DNA from: Nocardioides panacisoli | GTDB lineage: Bacteria; Actinomycetota; Actinomycetes; Propionibacteriales; Nocardioidaceae | DNA length: 64,000 bases | Assembly: GCF_019448235.1 (NCBI RefSeq) | Contig: NZ_CP080409.1 | Span: forward strand, 3,038,001 to 3,102,000 | Direction: 5' to 3' | Shown here: one piece after another, positions 50,756 to 60,088 of the stretch | Layout: the number at the start of each line of letters is the position of its first letter | Position numbering within the stretch: the first letter of the stretch is position 1 | Translations under genes and position numbers: made by a program | Notes under the pieces: generated by a model | Databases searched by the model: none | Seen by the model: only the letters and a program-made list of their open reading frames with translations | Told to the model about the DNA's origin: nothing

Positions 50756-51637
50756 ATGAAGGAGATCAGCCTCGACGGTCGCGTGGCCGTCGTCACCGGT
50801 GCCGGCCGAGGGCTCGGTCGGGCCCACGTGGAGCTGCTGGCCGCGCGCGGTGCCCACGTGGTCGTCAACGACGTCGATGCTGCGTCGCAGGACTCGCCGG
50901 CCCAGGAGGTCGTGGCCGCAGTGCGCGCGGCCGGCGGGACCGCCGTGGCCGACGGCACCGACATCAGTACGCCGGACGGTGCCGCCCAGGTCGTCGAGCT
51001 GGCGACCTCGACCTTCGGCCGCCTCGACGTCGTGGTCAACAATGCCGGCATCCTGCGTGACCGCTCCTTCGCCAAGATGTCGGCCGACGAGGTCGACTCG
51101 GTGCTGAAGGTGCACGTCGGCGGCACCTTGTGGATGTCAAAGGCCGCGTGGCCGGTGATGATCGAACAGGGCGCCGGGCGCATCATCAACACGACCTCGG
51201 CCGCGGGCCTCTTCGGCAACTTCGGCCAGGCCAACTACGCCGCTGCCAAGGCCGGCATCATCGGTCTCACCAAGACGTTGGCCATCGAGGGCGAGCGGTT
51301 CGGCATCACCGCGAACGCCATCGAGCCGGGCGCACGCACCCGCATGACGGAGAACCTCCTCGGCGACCTCGCCGACAGCCTCGATCCCTCGCTCGTCTCG
51401 CCGCTGGTGGTGTGGCTCAGCGCGGCCGAGTGCGACGTCACCGGCGAGGTCTACAACGTCGGCGGCGGCCGGGTGGCGCGGGTCCTCGTCGCACAGACGC
51501 CCGGTCACTTCTCCCGCGACCTGACCCCGGAGAGCATCCGCGAGGCATGGGACGACCTCAACAACCCGGCGAAGGCCACGGTGATGACCGACTTCCGCCA
51601 GGAGCTCGAGCTGCTCACCGAGCTGCTGCAGGACTGA
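50756..51637 (+). CDS. SDR, MFE-2-type (3R)-hydroxyacyl-CoA dehydrogenase
   Basis: 293 residues: TGAGRGLGRAH, VVVNDVD, NNAG, TTSAAG...NYAAAK catalytic residues and a long C-terminal tail after EVYNVGGG. The RGLGRAHV and VVVND text is characteristic of the dehydrogenase domain of peroxisomal multifunctional enzyme 2 and its bacterial homologues, which oxidise (3R)-hydroxyacyl-CoA. It would follow the MaoC hydratase at 35975 (inference). Starts 49 bp after livF. Confidence 0.87.
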   Translation: MKEISLDGRVAVVTGAGRGLGRAHVELLAARGAHVVVNDVDAASQDSPAQEVVAAVRAAGGTAVADGTDISTPDGAAQVVELATSTFGRLDVVVNNAGILRDRSFAKMSADEVDSVLKVHVGGTLWMSKAAWPVMIEQGAGRIINTTSAAGLFGNFGQANYAAAKAGIIGLTKTLAIEGERFGITANAIEPGARTRMTENLLGDLADSLDPSLVSPLVVWLSAAECDVTGEVYNVGGGRVARVLVAQTPGHFSRDLTPESIREAWDDLNNPAKATVMTDFRQELELLTELLQD

Positions 51638-51693
51638 GTCGGCGCCCGCCACCCCGAACACCCCCGACTGTCACGACCGCCTGGAGGCACCGC

Positions 51694-52863
51694 ATGGCTG
51701 AGCTGCGCGACCCCGACCACGAGCTGATCGCGACCGCGATCCGATCCCGGCTCAAGGAGTTCGACGACGACTACTGGCTCGCCTGCGACCGCGAGCACCG
51801 GTTCCCGTGGGAGTTCTTCGACGCGATGGCCACCGACGGGTGGGTGGGCATCGCGGTGCCCGAGGAGTACGGCGGCGGTGGCCGTGGGGTGACCGAGGCG
51901 GCGATCCTGCTGCGTGAGGTGGCGGCGTCGGGCGCGGCCATGAACGGGTGCACGGCGCTGCACATGAACGTGTTCGGTCTCCAGCCGGTGATGAAGTACG
52001 GCAACGACCGCCTCAAGCAGGAGTTCCTCCCACGAGCGGCGAGCGGTGACCTCCACGTCGCGTTCGCGGTGACCGAGCCCGACGCCGGCACCGACACCTC
52101 ACGGATCACGACCAAGGCGGTCCGCGACGGCGACGACTGGCGGATCAGTGGGCAGAAGATCTGGACCAGCAAGGCGCTGGAGTCCTCGGTGGCGCTGATG
52201 CTCGCGCGGACCTCGCCCGCCCCGGATGACCCGAAACGACGCTTCGAGGGCCTCAGCTTGTTCCTCATCGACCTGGACCCCGACCACGTCGACATCCGTC
52301 CGATCCCCAAGGCCGGGCGCAACGCGGTGGCCACCTGCGAGACCTTCTACGACGACCTGCCCGTGGCGGGCTGGCGTCTGGTCGGCGAGGAGGGCAAGGG
52401 GTTCCAGCACATCCTCGCCGGGCTCAATCCCGAGCGGGTGCTCATTGCCGCCGAGGCCGTCGGCATCGGTCAGGCCGCCCTGCGCCGCGCGGTCGACTAC
52501 GCCAGCGTACGACGGGTGTTCGACCGGCCGATCGGCAGCAACCAGGCGCTCAGCCACCCGCTCGCGGACTCCTATGCGCGTCTCGAGGCGGCGTGGGAGA
52601 TGACCCTGATCGCCGGGCGACGCTACGACGACGGCCTCTCCTGTGGGGCGGAGGCGAACACGGCGAAGTACCTCGCCGCGGACGCCGGCTACCAGGCCGC
52701 CGACCGGGCGGTGCAGACCCACGGCGGGGTAGGCTACGCGCAGGAGTACCACGTCGAGCGCTACTGGCGTGAGGCCCGCATCATGCGTCTCGCTCCGGTC
52801 AGCCAGGAGATGTCGCTGAACTTCATCGCCCAGCAGGTCCTCGGCCTGCCCCGGAGCTACTGA
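51694..52863 (+). CDS. Acyl-CoA dehydrogenase
   Basis: 389 residues: VPEEYGGGGRGVTEAAILL, FAVTEPDAGTDTSRITTKA, GQKIWTSKALESSVALML, and the C-terminal QTHGGVGYAQEYHVERYWRE followed by QQVLGLPRSY. The C-terminal GGxGYAQEYxVERYWR pattern suggests a homotetrameric CaiA-like ACAD. ATG 51694 with GGAGG upstream; 1-bp gap to the following SDR. Confidence 0.9.
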   Translation: MAELRDPDHELIATAIRSRLKEFDDDYWLACDREHRFPWEFFDAMATDGWVGIAVPEEYGGGGRGVTEAAILLREVAASGAAMNGCTALHMNVFGLQPVMKYGNDRLKQEFLPRAASGDLHVAFAVTEPDAGTDTSRITTKAVRDGDDWRISGQKIWTSKALESSVALMLARTSPAPDDPKRRFEGLSLFLIDLDPDHVDIRPIPKAGRNAVATCETFYDDLPVAGWRLVGEEGKGFQHILAGLNPERVLIAAEAVGIGQAALRRAVDYASVRRVFDRPIGSNQALSHPLADSYARLEAAWEMTLIAGRRYDDGLSCGAEANTAKYLAADAGYQAADRAVQTHGGVGYAQEYHVERYWREARIMRLAPVSQEMSLNFIAQQVLGLPRSY

Positions 52864-52864
52864 C

Positions 52865-53665
52865 ATGGGGCGCTTCGACGGCCGAGTCGCCTACGTCCTC
52901 GGTGGCGGCAGCGACGGGCCCGCTCGGCCGGGCGAGGACCTGCCGATGGGCAACGGGCGCGCCATCGCGCTGCGACTGGCCGCGGAGGGTGCCCGTGTCG
53001 TGGTCGGTGACCTGGATCTCGAGCGTGCCGAGCAGACAGTCGCTCACTTGGCGACCCCCGGTCTCGCAGTGCGCGTGGACGCCGCCGACCCCGATGACTG
53101 TGCTGCCGCGGTGCGGGCGGCCGAGGGCTTGGGTGACGGTCTCGACGTCGTCGTGTGCAACGTCGGCGTCTCGGGGCGCGAGCCGTTGAAGGTGCAGTCC
53201 GTCGCCGAGTGGGACCTCGCCGGCTCGGTCAACGTGCGTTCCCACTGGCTCACCGCGCAGGCCGCGTTGGCGGGCATGCTCGACCGTGGCCGCGGCGCTT
53301 TCGTCTTCGTCGGGTCGACTGCGGGGATGTGGAGCAGCCGCCGTTCACTGTCCTACGAGGCGACCAAGGCGGCCCAACTGGCCGTGATGCGCCACGTCGC
53401 GGTGCGCTATGGCAGTCGCGGCATCCGGGCCAACGCGGCGGTGCTGGGCAACATCGACTCCGCCCTCGTACGCCGCGAGTTCGGCGAGGCCGGCGCCGCT
53501 CGTGGCGCCGTGGCACCGATGGGACGCGAGGGAACGCCCGAGGAGGTGGCGGCAGCGGTCGCCTTCCTCGCCAGTGACGACGCCGGCTATGTGACCGGTC
53601 AGAGCCTGCTGGTGGACGGCGGTGTCAGTGCCGCGTGGCCGGCGCCGCCGGTCGTGCCGGCCTAG
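52865..53665 (+). CDS. SDR with an insertion in the cofactor-binding loop
   Basis: 266 residues. The glycine-rich loop is expanded: LGGGSDG, then about ten residues (PARPGEDLPM), then GNGRAIA, in place of the compact TGxxxGIG. CNVG replaces NNAG, but VGST...YEATK holds the catalytic residues and SLLVDGG closes the fold. Related actinobacterial SDRs have a shorter GPGWGNGK-type loop. Cofactor preference may differ. Confidence 0.83.
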   Translation: MGRFDGRVAYVLGGGSDGPARPGEDLPMGNGRAIALRLAAEGARVVVGDLDLERAEQTVAHLATPGLAVRVDAADPDDCAAAVRAAEGLGDGLDVVVCNVGVSGREPLKVQSVAEWDLAGSVNVRSHWLTAQAALAGMLDRGRGAFVFVGSTAGMWSSRRSLSYEATKAAQLAVMRHVAVRYGSRGIRANAAVLGNIDSALVRREFGEAGAARGAVAPMGREGTPEEVAAAVAFLASDDAGYVTGQSLLVDGGVSAAWPAPPVVPA

Positions 53666-53678
53666 CGAAGGAGGAGCC

Positions 53679-54863
53679 GTGGCAGAGAACGTGGTGATCA
53701 GCGGGGTCGGCATGAGCCCGTTCGGCAAGCAGCTCGACACCTCGATGAAGGACCTGGGGCGCGTGGCGGTCGACGCGGCCATCGCCGACGCTGGCATCGG
53801 CGTACCGGACGTGCAGGCGATGTTCTTCTCCAACGCCCTCGCCGGCCTGATCACCGGCCAGGAGTGCATCCGCGGGGAGGTCGTCGGCTACCCGATGGGA
53901 CTGGCCGGCATCCCGATCCACAACGTGGAGAACGCGTGTGCCTCCGGGGGCAACGCGCTCCACCTGGCCTGGATGGCCGTGGCGTCGGGGCTGTACGACA
54001 CCGTCCTCGCCCTGGGCGTGGAGAAGATCAACCATCCCGACCGGCAGCGCATGTTCAGTGCGTACGCCGCCGGTGCCGACGTCGAGGCGGCGTTCGCCAC
54101 GGGCGACGGGGCCGGTCAGGACCGTACGCCGTTCGTGGACCGACAGGCCAAGCTCGCCAGCGCCCTGTTCGAGGAGCGAGGCGTGACCCTGGAGGACCTC
54201 GCCGCCGTGGCTTCGCGGTCGCTGCAGAGCGCGCGCCACAACCGGTTCGCCCACCGCCAGTTCGGCGCGACACCCGAGGAGGTGCTGGCCGCTCGGACGG
54301 TGGTGGAGCCCTTGACCGCCTTGATGAGCTCACCGATCAGCGACGGGGCTGCCGCCGTCGTCGTGACGCGGCGCCCGGAGGTCGTGGCCGCGTCGCGGTC
54401 GGTGAGCATCCATGCCTCGCAGTTGGCGACCCGCCCGCCCCGGGATCGGCCGGACGCTCCGAACGCGGTCCAGGCCTCGGCTCGCGCGGCGTTCGAGCAG
54501 GCGGGCCTGGGCCCCGGCGACATGGACTTCGCGGAGGTCCACGACGCCTCGGTTGCCTATGAGCTCATGGCCTGGACCGACGTCGGGCTGTGCGAGCCGG
54601 GCGAGGAACCACGCTGGATCGCCGACGGGGTCACCGAGGCCACGGGTGCCTTCCCGGTCAACTGCACCGGCGGCCTGGTCGGACGTGGGCATCCGCTCGG
54701 TGCCAGCGGGCTCGCGCAGGTGCACGACGCCGTGGCGCAGCTGCGCGGCGAGGCCGGCGTGCTCCAGCTCGATGACCCGCGACGTGCGGTGGTGCAGATC
54801 GGCGGCGGGGTCGTCGACTGGCTCACGGCGGCCTCGACGGTCCACGTCCTCGGGAGGAACTGA
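53679..54863 (+). CDS. SCP2-type thiolase family protein
   Basis: 394 residues with NACASGG (Cys87), VHDASVAYEL and GRGHPLGASG, a complete active thiolase. GTG 53679 follows GAAGGAGGA. Unlike the other three thiolase genes it has no adjacent DUF35 gene. It probably carries out the thiolytic step of the lower pathway or shares a DUF35 partner. Confidence 0.9.
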   Translation: MAENVVISGVGMSPFGKQLDTSMKDLGRVAVDAAIADAGIGVPDVQAMFFSNALAGLITGQECIRGEVVGYPMGLAGIPIHNVENACASGGNALHLAWMAVASGLYDTVLALGVEKINHPDRQRMFSAYAAGADVEAAFATGDGAGQDRTPFVDRQAKLASALFEERGVTLEDLAAVASRSLQSARHNRFAHRQFGATPEEVLAARTVVEPLTALMSSPISDGAAAVVVTRRPEVVAASRSVSIHASQLATRPPRDRPDAPNAVQASARAAFEQAGLGPGDMDFAEVHDASVAYELMAWTDVGLCEPGEEPRWIADGVTEATGAFPVNCTGGLVGRGHPLGASGLAQVHDAVAQLRGEAGVLQLDDPRRAVVQIGGGVVDWLTAASTVHVLGRN

Positions 54864-54864
54864 G

Positions 54865-55833
54865 GTGTCCGACGTCGTCATCGACGCCCACATGCACGTG
54901 TGGGACGCCACGTGGCTACCGGAGGGCATCCGTCGTGCCTGGGCTCGGCAGGGGAGTGGCCGGCGACTTCCCGAGCGCGATCCCGAGAGCCTGATGGGGC
55001 ACGTCGCGGTGGGTCAGAGCGATCCCGAAGCAACGCTGACGATCGCGGCGTTCGACCGGCTCGGCGTCGCGGCGGGGCTGGTGCCCGTCGTCGACTGGAC
55101 GATCGTCGGCGCCCCCGCGGGGGAGCACCTGGCCATCGGTGACCTCAACGCCCGCTACGAGGGCCTTGCCGGCGACCGCGAGGGCCGGCTCTACTTCTGC
55201 GCCGGCCTGGACCCGCGCCATCCGGACGCGCGCGAGCTCTTCGACGATGCGCTGGCCCATCCGCACTGCCGCGGGTTCAAGCTCTATCCCGCGGCCGGGT
55301 GGGACCTGTGTGATCCGGCGTACCGCTGGCTGTTCGACGAGCTCGAGGCCCGCGCACTTCCGGTCGTGATCCACACCAGCCCGCTCGGGGGCGACCCGCT
55401 GCAGGTGATCCGGTGCCGGCCCGCCGAGCTGGGAGCGCTCCTCGCGCGTCACCCCCGCCTGCGCGTCGTGTTCGGTCACGCCGGACTCGAGGCCTGGTGG
55501 GCCGAGGCACTGGACTGCGCGACCGGGTGGCAGCACGCCTATCTGGAGCTGTCGCTGTGGCAGCGCTGCGCCCGGGCGGACTACCCCGAGTTTCGGCGCC
55601 GGGTACGCCGCATGCGTGAGCAGGTGGGGGCTCACCGGCTGATCTTCGGTTCCGACATCATCCGCGGTCCGCGGGAGGACCCCGACGGCGTCGAGCTGGA
55701 GCGATGGATCTCGATGGTGCGGGACCTGGCCGCACCCCATGACGGGGACCGCCCCGTCCTGGCCGAGGAGGAACTAGGCCTCTTCCTCGGTGGCAACGCA
55801 GTTCGGCTCTACGACCTGAAGGAGCACGCATGA
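54865..55833 (+). CDS. Amidohydrolase family protein (ACMSD-like)
   Basis: 322 residues, TIM-barrel amidohydrolase_2. Metal motif IDAHMHVWD at the N-terminus, RGFKLYPAAGW, VIHTSPLG, FGHAGLEAWW and the late FGSDIIRG Asp. Family members decarboxylate or hydrolyse ring acids. Here it could decarboxylate a beta-keto or unsaturated acid, or hydrolyse a lactone (inference). GTG start 1 bp after the thiolase; ATGA overlap with the ligase. Confidence 0.83.
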   Translation: MSDVVIDAHMHVWDATWLPEGIRRAWARQGSGRRLPERDPESLMGHVAVGQSDPEATLTIAAFDRLGVAAGLVPVVDWTIVGAPAGEHLAIGDLNARYEGLAGDREGRLYFCAGLDPRHPDARELFDDALAHPHCRGFKLYPAAGWDLCDPAYRWLFDELEARALPVVIHTSPLGGDPLQVIRCRPAELGALLARHPRLRVVFGHAGLEAWWAEALDCATGWQHAYLELSLWQRCARADYPEFRRRVRRMREQVGAHRLIFGSDIIRGPREDPDGVELERWISMVRDLAAPHDGDRPVLAEEELGLFLGGNAVRLYDLKEHA

Positions 55834-57404
55834 CCGAAGAGACGCTGGGAGAACTCTTCCGCAAGGCCGGGGACCGGTTCGCCGACAACGTGGCGGTCAC
55901 CTCCTGTGGTGAGCAACGAACCTTCGCCGAGGTGATCGGGAACGGTTGGCGACTTGCCCACGCCCTGCGTGAGCGCGGGGTCGCTCCCGGCAGTGCCGTC
56001 GCCGCGATGCTGGGCAACCGGGTCGAGTCGCTGGAGGTCTACGTCGGTCTCGCCATGGGCGGCTACGTCGCGGTCCACGTCAACGATCGACTCACCGCCC
56101 CTGAGGTCGACCACGTGGTCACCGACTCGGGCGCGACCGCGATCGTGCACACCGACGGCGTGAGCGCGATGGTCGCCGACGCGACGAGCGTGCCCGGTCT
56201 CGTCGCGTGGTTGGCGATCGACTCGGCGCCGCCGAGTGGCGCCGAGGCCTACGCCGACGCGCTCGTGGCGGCCGAGGCGACACCGCTGTCCATCGACCGG
56301 ACGCTCGACGACATCGCCCTGGTCGGTTACACCAGCGGCACGACCGGCTTCCCCAAGGGCGTCCTGGTCAGCAACCGAGCCGTGGTCAACTGCGTCAAGC
56401 TCGTGCCCTACGCCTACCGCTTCCCGCTCCAGGGCCACGCCGCGTTCCCCGGCGGTTGGTCGTTCGTCTCGGCGCTGTGGGGCGTGATCTTCCCGCACTT
56501 CTACACCGGTGGGACGGTTGCGTTCATCCCCGGCGCGACGCCGGAGGAGTGGGGTCGGCACATGGTCGAGCACCGGGCGACGTTCACCCTGGGCCTGACG
56601 CCGTTGATCCCCGGTCTCCTCGGAGCGCTCGAGTCGCACCCCGAGGCGCTGGAGACGCTGCAGGGCGTCCTGCACTCGGGTGGACCGCTGCCGCCGGAAC
56701 TCGCGGAGCGGTTGGTCGCCACCATCGGCGACCGGCTCGTCGAGACCTGGGGCATGACCGAGGTGGTCGGTCCCATCACCATCACCAACCGCGGCGACTG
56801 GAGTGGTCACGGTGGTGCCCGCGACATCTTCGCCTCCGTCGGCCGGCCGTTGCCGACCTCGTCGGTCCGTGTCGTGGACGCCGACGGGCGCTCCCTGCCC
56901 GACGGCGAGGTGGGTGAGCTGGTGATCGAGGCGGACACGATGTTCTCCGGCTACCACAACCAACCGGAGAAGACCGCCGCGGTGTTCCGGAACGGCGAGT
57001 ACTACACCGGCGACCTGGGCTACCGCGACGAGCACGGCTACTTCTACCTGACCGGACGCGCCCAGGACCTGATCATCAGCGGGGGCGCCAACGTCTATCC
57101 CGCCGAGGTCGAGCGCGTGCTGCTGCTGATGGAGGAGGTGACCGACGCCGCGGTGTTCGGGCTGCCGGACGAGCGTTGGGGAGAGGCCGTGTCGGCGGCC
57201 GTCGTACGGATTCCCGGGGCGGGGATCGACGAGGACGCGGTGCGGGACTTCGCCCGCTCCCACCTCGCCGGCTACAAGAAGCCGGTCCACGTCTTCTTCG
57301 TCGACGAACTGCCGCGCAACGCGAGCATGAAGGTGATGAAACACGTGATCAAGGACCAGGTGGCGCCCGATGGCGTCGCCGCGACCGAAGGACGGCGTGC
57401 ATGA
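55830..57404 (+). CDS. AMP-dependent acyl-CoA synthetase (FadD type)
   Basis: 524 residues: YTSGTTGFPKGV, ETWGMTEVVGP, YTGDLGYRDEHGYFYLTGR, ISGGANVYPAEVE and the terminal RNASMKVMK with the A10 Lys. In KstR2 regulons a FadD3 ligase activates the ring-C/D acid; a comparable role is possible but not proven. Coupled by ATGA to both neighbours. Confidence 0.9.
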   Translation: MTEETLGELFRKAGDRFADNVAVTSCGEQRTFAEVIGNGWRLAHALRERGVAPGSAVAAMLGNRVESLEVYVGLAMGGYVAVHVNDRLTAPEVDHVVTDSGATAIVHTDGVSAMVADATSVPGLVAWLAIDSAPPSGAEAYADALVAAEATPLSIDRTLDDIALVGYTSGTTGFPKGVLVSNRAVVNCVKLVPYAYRFPLQGHAAFPGGWSFVSALWGVIFPHFYTGGTVAFIPGATPEEWGRHMVEHRATFTLGLTPLIPGLLGALESHPEALETLQGVLHSGGPLPPELAERLVATIGDRLVETWGMTEVVGPITITNRGDWSGHGGARDIFASVGRPLPTSSVRVVDADGRSLPDGEVGELVIEADTMFSGYHNQPEKTAAVFRNGEYYTGDLGYRDEHGYFYLTGRAQDLIISGGANVYPAEVERVLLLMEEVTDAAVFGLPDERWGEAVSAAVVRIPGAGIDEDAVRDFARSHLAGYKKPVHVFFVDELPRNASMKVMKHVIKDQVAPDGVAATEGRRA

Positions 57405-58288
57405 CCAAGATCGGCATCAGCGAACTCTTCCCCGGGACCGGTCCGCGCTCGGGTCGGTGGTCCATGGACGCGGCCCAACTCATCGAGGAGCTCGGGTTCA
57501 ACTCCGTGTGGCTGCCCGAGCACGTCGTGTTCTTCCCGGAGTACAACTCTGAGTACCCTTACGAGTCCGGCGGTGCCCAGGAGGTCAACCGCCTGTTGGG
57601 GGTCCACGATCCGCTGGTGGTGGCCGGGGCGATCGCGGCGGCGACGACCACCCTGCGCGTGGGGACGTACGTCTTCGTCGTCCCGCAACGCAATCCGATC
57701 GTGACCGCGCGGCAGGTCGCGAGCGTCGACCAACTCAGTGGCGGTCGGTTCGACTTCGGTGTCGGTGTCGGCTGGGCCGAGGAGGAGTACGACGCCCTGG
57801 ACGTCCCGTTCGAGCGGCGCGGCGCGCGCATGAACGACTACTTGGCCGCGATGCGCGAGCTCTGGTCTGCCGAGGAACTCAGTGAGTACCGGGGGGAGTT
57901 CGTGGACTTCCCGCCGCTGTACTGCTTCCCGAAACCCGCGCAGGAGCGCCTGCCGATCATCGTCGGCGGCAACTCCCCGTCCTCGCTGCGGCGCATCGTG
58001 AAGTACGGCGACGGGTGGGCCGGCTACAGCCGCACCCACGAGGACATCACGGTGTTCATCGACCAGCTCAGCGAGGCGATGTCGGCGGCGGGTCGGGACA
58101 TGTCCGAGCTCTCGCTGAAGGTCGGCCGGCGCAGCAAGGGCAAGACGGAGCGGGACTGGGAGGACGACCGCGCCTACATCGAGGAGGCTTTCCGACTCGG
58201 CATCGACGAGGTCGTGGTCTCCCCCCGCATCGGTGACGAGCACTACGAGCGGGACATGCGCCGCTACGCCGAGATCGTCGGCCTGTAG
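57401..58288 (+). CDS. LLM-class F420-dependent oxidoreductase
   Basis: 295 residues: GFNSVWLPEHVVFFPEYNSE, TATLRVG-like TTLRVGTYV, LSGGRFDFGVGVGWAEEEY and IVGGNSPSSLRR. Same subgroup as the protein at 39019. It likely oxidises a secondary alcohol to the ketone, or reduces an enone, with F420. The ketone could be the substrate of the downstream Baeyer-Villiger enzyme (inference). Start overlaps the ligase stop. Confidence 0.88.
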   Translation: MTKIGISELFPGTGPRSGRWSMDAAQLIEELGFNSVWLPEHVVFFPEYNSEYPYESGGAQEVNRLLGVHDPLVVAGAIAAATTTLRVGTYVFVVPQRNPIVTARQVASVDQLSGGRFDFGVGVGWAEEEYDALDVPFERRGARMNDYLAAMRELWSAEELSEYRGEFVDFPPLYCFPKPAQERLPIIVGGNSPSSLRRIVKYGDGWAGYSRTHEDITVFIDQLSEAMSAAGRDMSELSLKVGRRSKGKTERDWEDDRAYIEEAFRLGIDEVVVSPRIGDEHYERDMRRYAEIVGL

Positions 58289-58316
58289 CCAGATCGCGTG
58301 GACTCGGGCCCGGACA

Positions 58317-58348
58317 TGCACTACAGTAAAGTGCAGCAAGCGCTTGAT
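58317..58348. promoter_or_regulatory. KstR2-like box and second dyad before the Baeyer-Villiger gene
   Basis: AGCAAGCGCTTGAT (58335-58348) is a perfect box. It shares one base with TGCACT-N7-AGTGCA (58317-58335). TACAGT (58322-58327) inside the second dyad may be the -10. The gene starts at 58365. Confidence 0.65.
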
Positions 58349-58364
58349 TGATAGAGGTGGCAAG

Positions 58365-60038
58365 GTGACAAGGTCAGCGAACGAGGCAGGGACGACCACG
58401 ACGGTCGACTACCTGATCATCGGCGCGGGGGTGTGCGGGCTCTACCAGCTGCACCAACTGCTCGAGATCGGTGCCGACGTCCGGGTCGTCGACGCGAATG
58501 CGGGCCTAGGGGGGACCTGGTACAACAACCGCTACCCAGGATGCCGGTTCGACTCGGAGTCCTACACCTACCAGTACTCCTTCTCCGAGGAGCTGCTGCA
58601 GGAGTGGGACTGGAAGGAGAAGTTCTCCCCCCAGCCCGAGACGCTGTCCTACCTCGAGTACGTCGCTGAGAAGTTCGATCTCCGACGCCACATCAGCTTC
58701 GAGAAGCGCGTCGTCTCCGCACAGTGGCAGGAGGAGGACCGGCGCTGGCTGCTCCGCTTCGATGACGCTACGACGATTCGCGCCCGTTTCGTGCTCTGCG
58801 CGATGGGCCTGCTGTCAGTGCCGACCTACCCCAGGTTGGAGGGGCGCGGCACGTTCGAGGGCCTCGAGACCCACACTTTCGACTGGCCCGAGGGGTACGA
58901 CGTCACCGGCAAGCGGGTCGGCGTGATCGGCACCGGCGCCAGCGGCGTCCAGGTGATCACCGACGTCGCCGACCAGGTGGAGTCGCTCGTGGTGCTGCAG
59001 CGTGACGCCAACTGGTGCGCACCGCTGGGCAACGCCCCCATCGGGCCGGAGGAGATGGCCGAGCTGCGGTCGTCCTACGACGAGATCTTCGCGTGGTGCC
59101 GGGAGACGCCCGCCGGCTTCATCCACCGTCCCGACCGGACCCTCTCGACCGACGTGACTCGCGAGGAACGGCTGCGCCGGTGGGAGGAGCTCTACAACGG
59201 GCAGGGCGCGGGCCTCTACATGGGCAACTACCGCGACTGCATCATGGAGGCCGAGCCCAACCGCGAGCTCTCCGAGTTCGTTGCGGACAAGATCCGCGAG
59301 CGCGTCGACGACCCCGAGGTCGCCGAGATGCTGATCCCCAAGGACCACGGGTTCGGGACCAAGCGGGTCGCCGGTGAATCCGGCTTCTACGAGGCCTTCA
59401 ACCGGGACAACGTCGAACTCGTGGACATCATGGCCAATCCCATCGAGCGGGTGACGCCCACCGGCGTACGCCTCGCGCTCGCCGACGGCGGGACGCGCGA
59501 CGTGGAGCTCGACGTGATCGTCTATGCGACCGGCTTCGACGCGGTCACCGGACCGTTCGACCGCATCGACATCCAGGGCGTCGACGGCGTCCGTCTCAAG
59601 GACAAGTGGGCCGACGGCCCCCAGACATGCCTGGGCGTACAGGTCTCGCAGTTCCCCAACATGTTCATCCTGGTCGGCCCGCAGTCCGGGTCGGCGACGG
59701 CGAACTTCCCGCGCGGCATCGAGGACGTCGTCAACTGGATGACCGAGACCGCCCGCCACATCGAGGACCACGGCATCGACCGCTTCGAGGGTCGCCGTGA
59801 AGCCGAGTTGGAGTGGCTGGAGCACGTGCGCGAGGTGAACGCACGCCTGCTGCTGTCGCAGACGCAATCCTGGTTCAACGGACACAACATCAACCTGGAC
59901 CGGGACGCCAAGCCCCGCGTCATGGTCTACCTCGGCGGTGCACCGCTCTACCGGCGAATCCTGGCCAAGGAGGTCGAGGAGGGGTACCCGAGCTTCGAGC
60001 TCTCCTCCTTCGCCGACCGCGCTGCCGTTGCCCGCTGA
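58365..60038 (+). CDS. Type I Baeyer-Villiger monooxygenase, cyclohexanone monooxygenase-like
   Basis: 557 residues. FAD motif GAGVCG (residues 20-25), then the BVMO fingerprint FEGLETHTFDWP (residues 164-175), and the NADPH motif GTGASG near 190. Text such as GLGGTWYNNRYPGCRFDSES, FNRDNVELVDIMANPI and YATGFDAVTGPF closely follows cyclohexanone/cyclopentanone monooxygenases, which turn cyclic ketones into lactones with NADPH and O2. GTG start with AGAGG 7 nt upstream. It has its own boxed promoter. Confidence 0.93.
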   Translation: MTRSANEAGTTTTVDYLIIGAGVCGLYQLHQLLEIGADVRVVDANAGLGGTWYNNRYPGCRFDSESYTYQYSFSEELLQEWDWKEKFSPQPETLSYLEYVAEKFDLRRHISFEKRVVSAQWQEEDRRWLLRFDDATTIRARFVLCAMGLLSVPTYPRLEGRGTFEGLETHTFDWPEGYDVTGKRVGVIGTGASGVQVITDVADQVESLVVLQRDANWCAPLGNAPIGPEEMAELRSSYDEIFAWCRETPAGFIHRPDRTLSTDVTREERLRRWEELYNGQGAGLYMGNYRDCIMEAEPNRELSEFVADKIRERVDDPEVAEMLIPKDHGFGTKRVAGESGFYEAFNRDNVELVDIMANPIERVTPTGVRLALADGGTRDVELDVIVYATGFDAVTGPFDRIDIQGVDGVRLKDKWADGPQTCLGVQVSQFPNMFILVGPQSGSATANFPRGIEDVVNWMTETARHIEDHGIDRFEGRREAELEWLEHVREVNARLLLSQTQSWFNGHNINLDRDAKPRVMVYLGGAPLYRRILAKEVEEGYPSFELSSFADRAAVAR

Positions 60039-60088
60039 CTGAGTGCACCGCGACAACCCGTGACGACCTGCCCCGTGGAGGAGCGACC

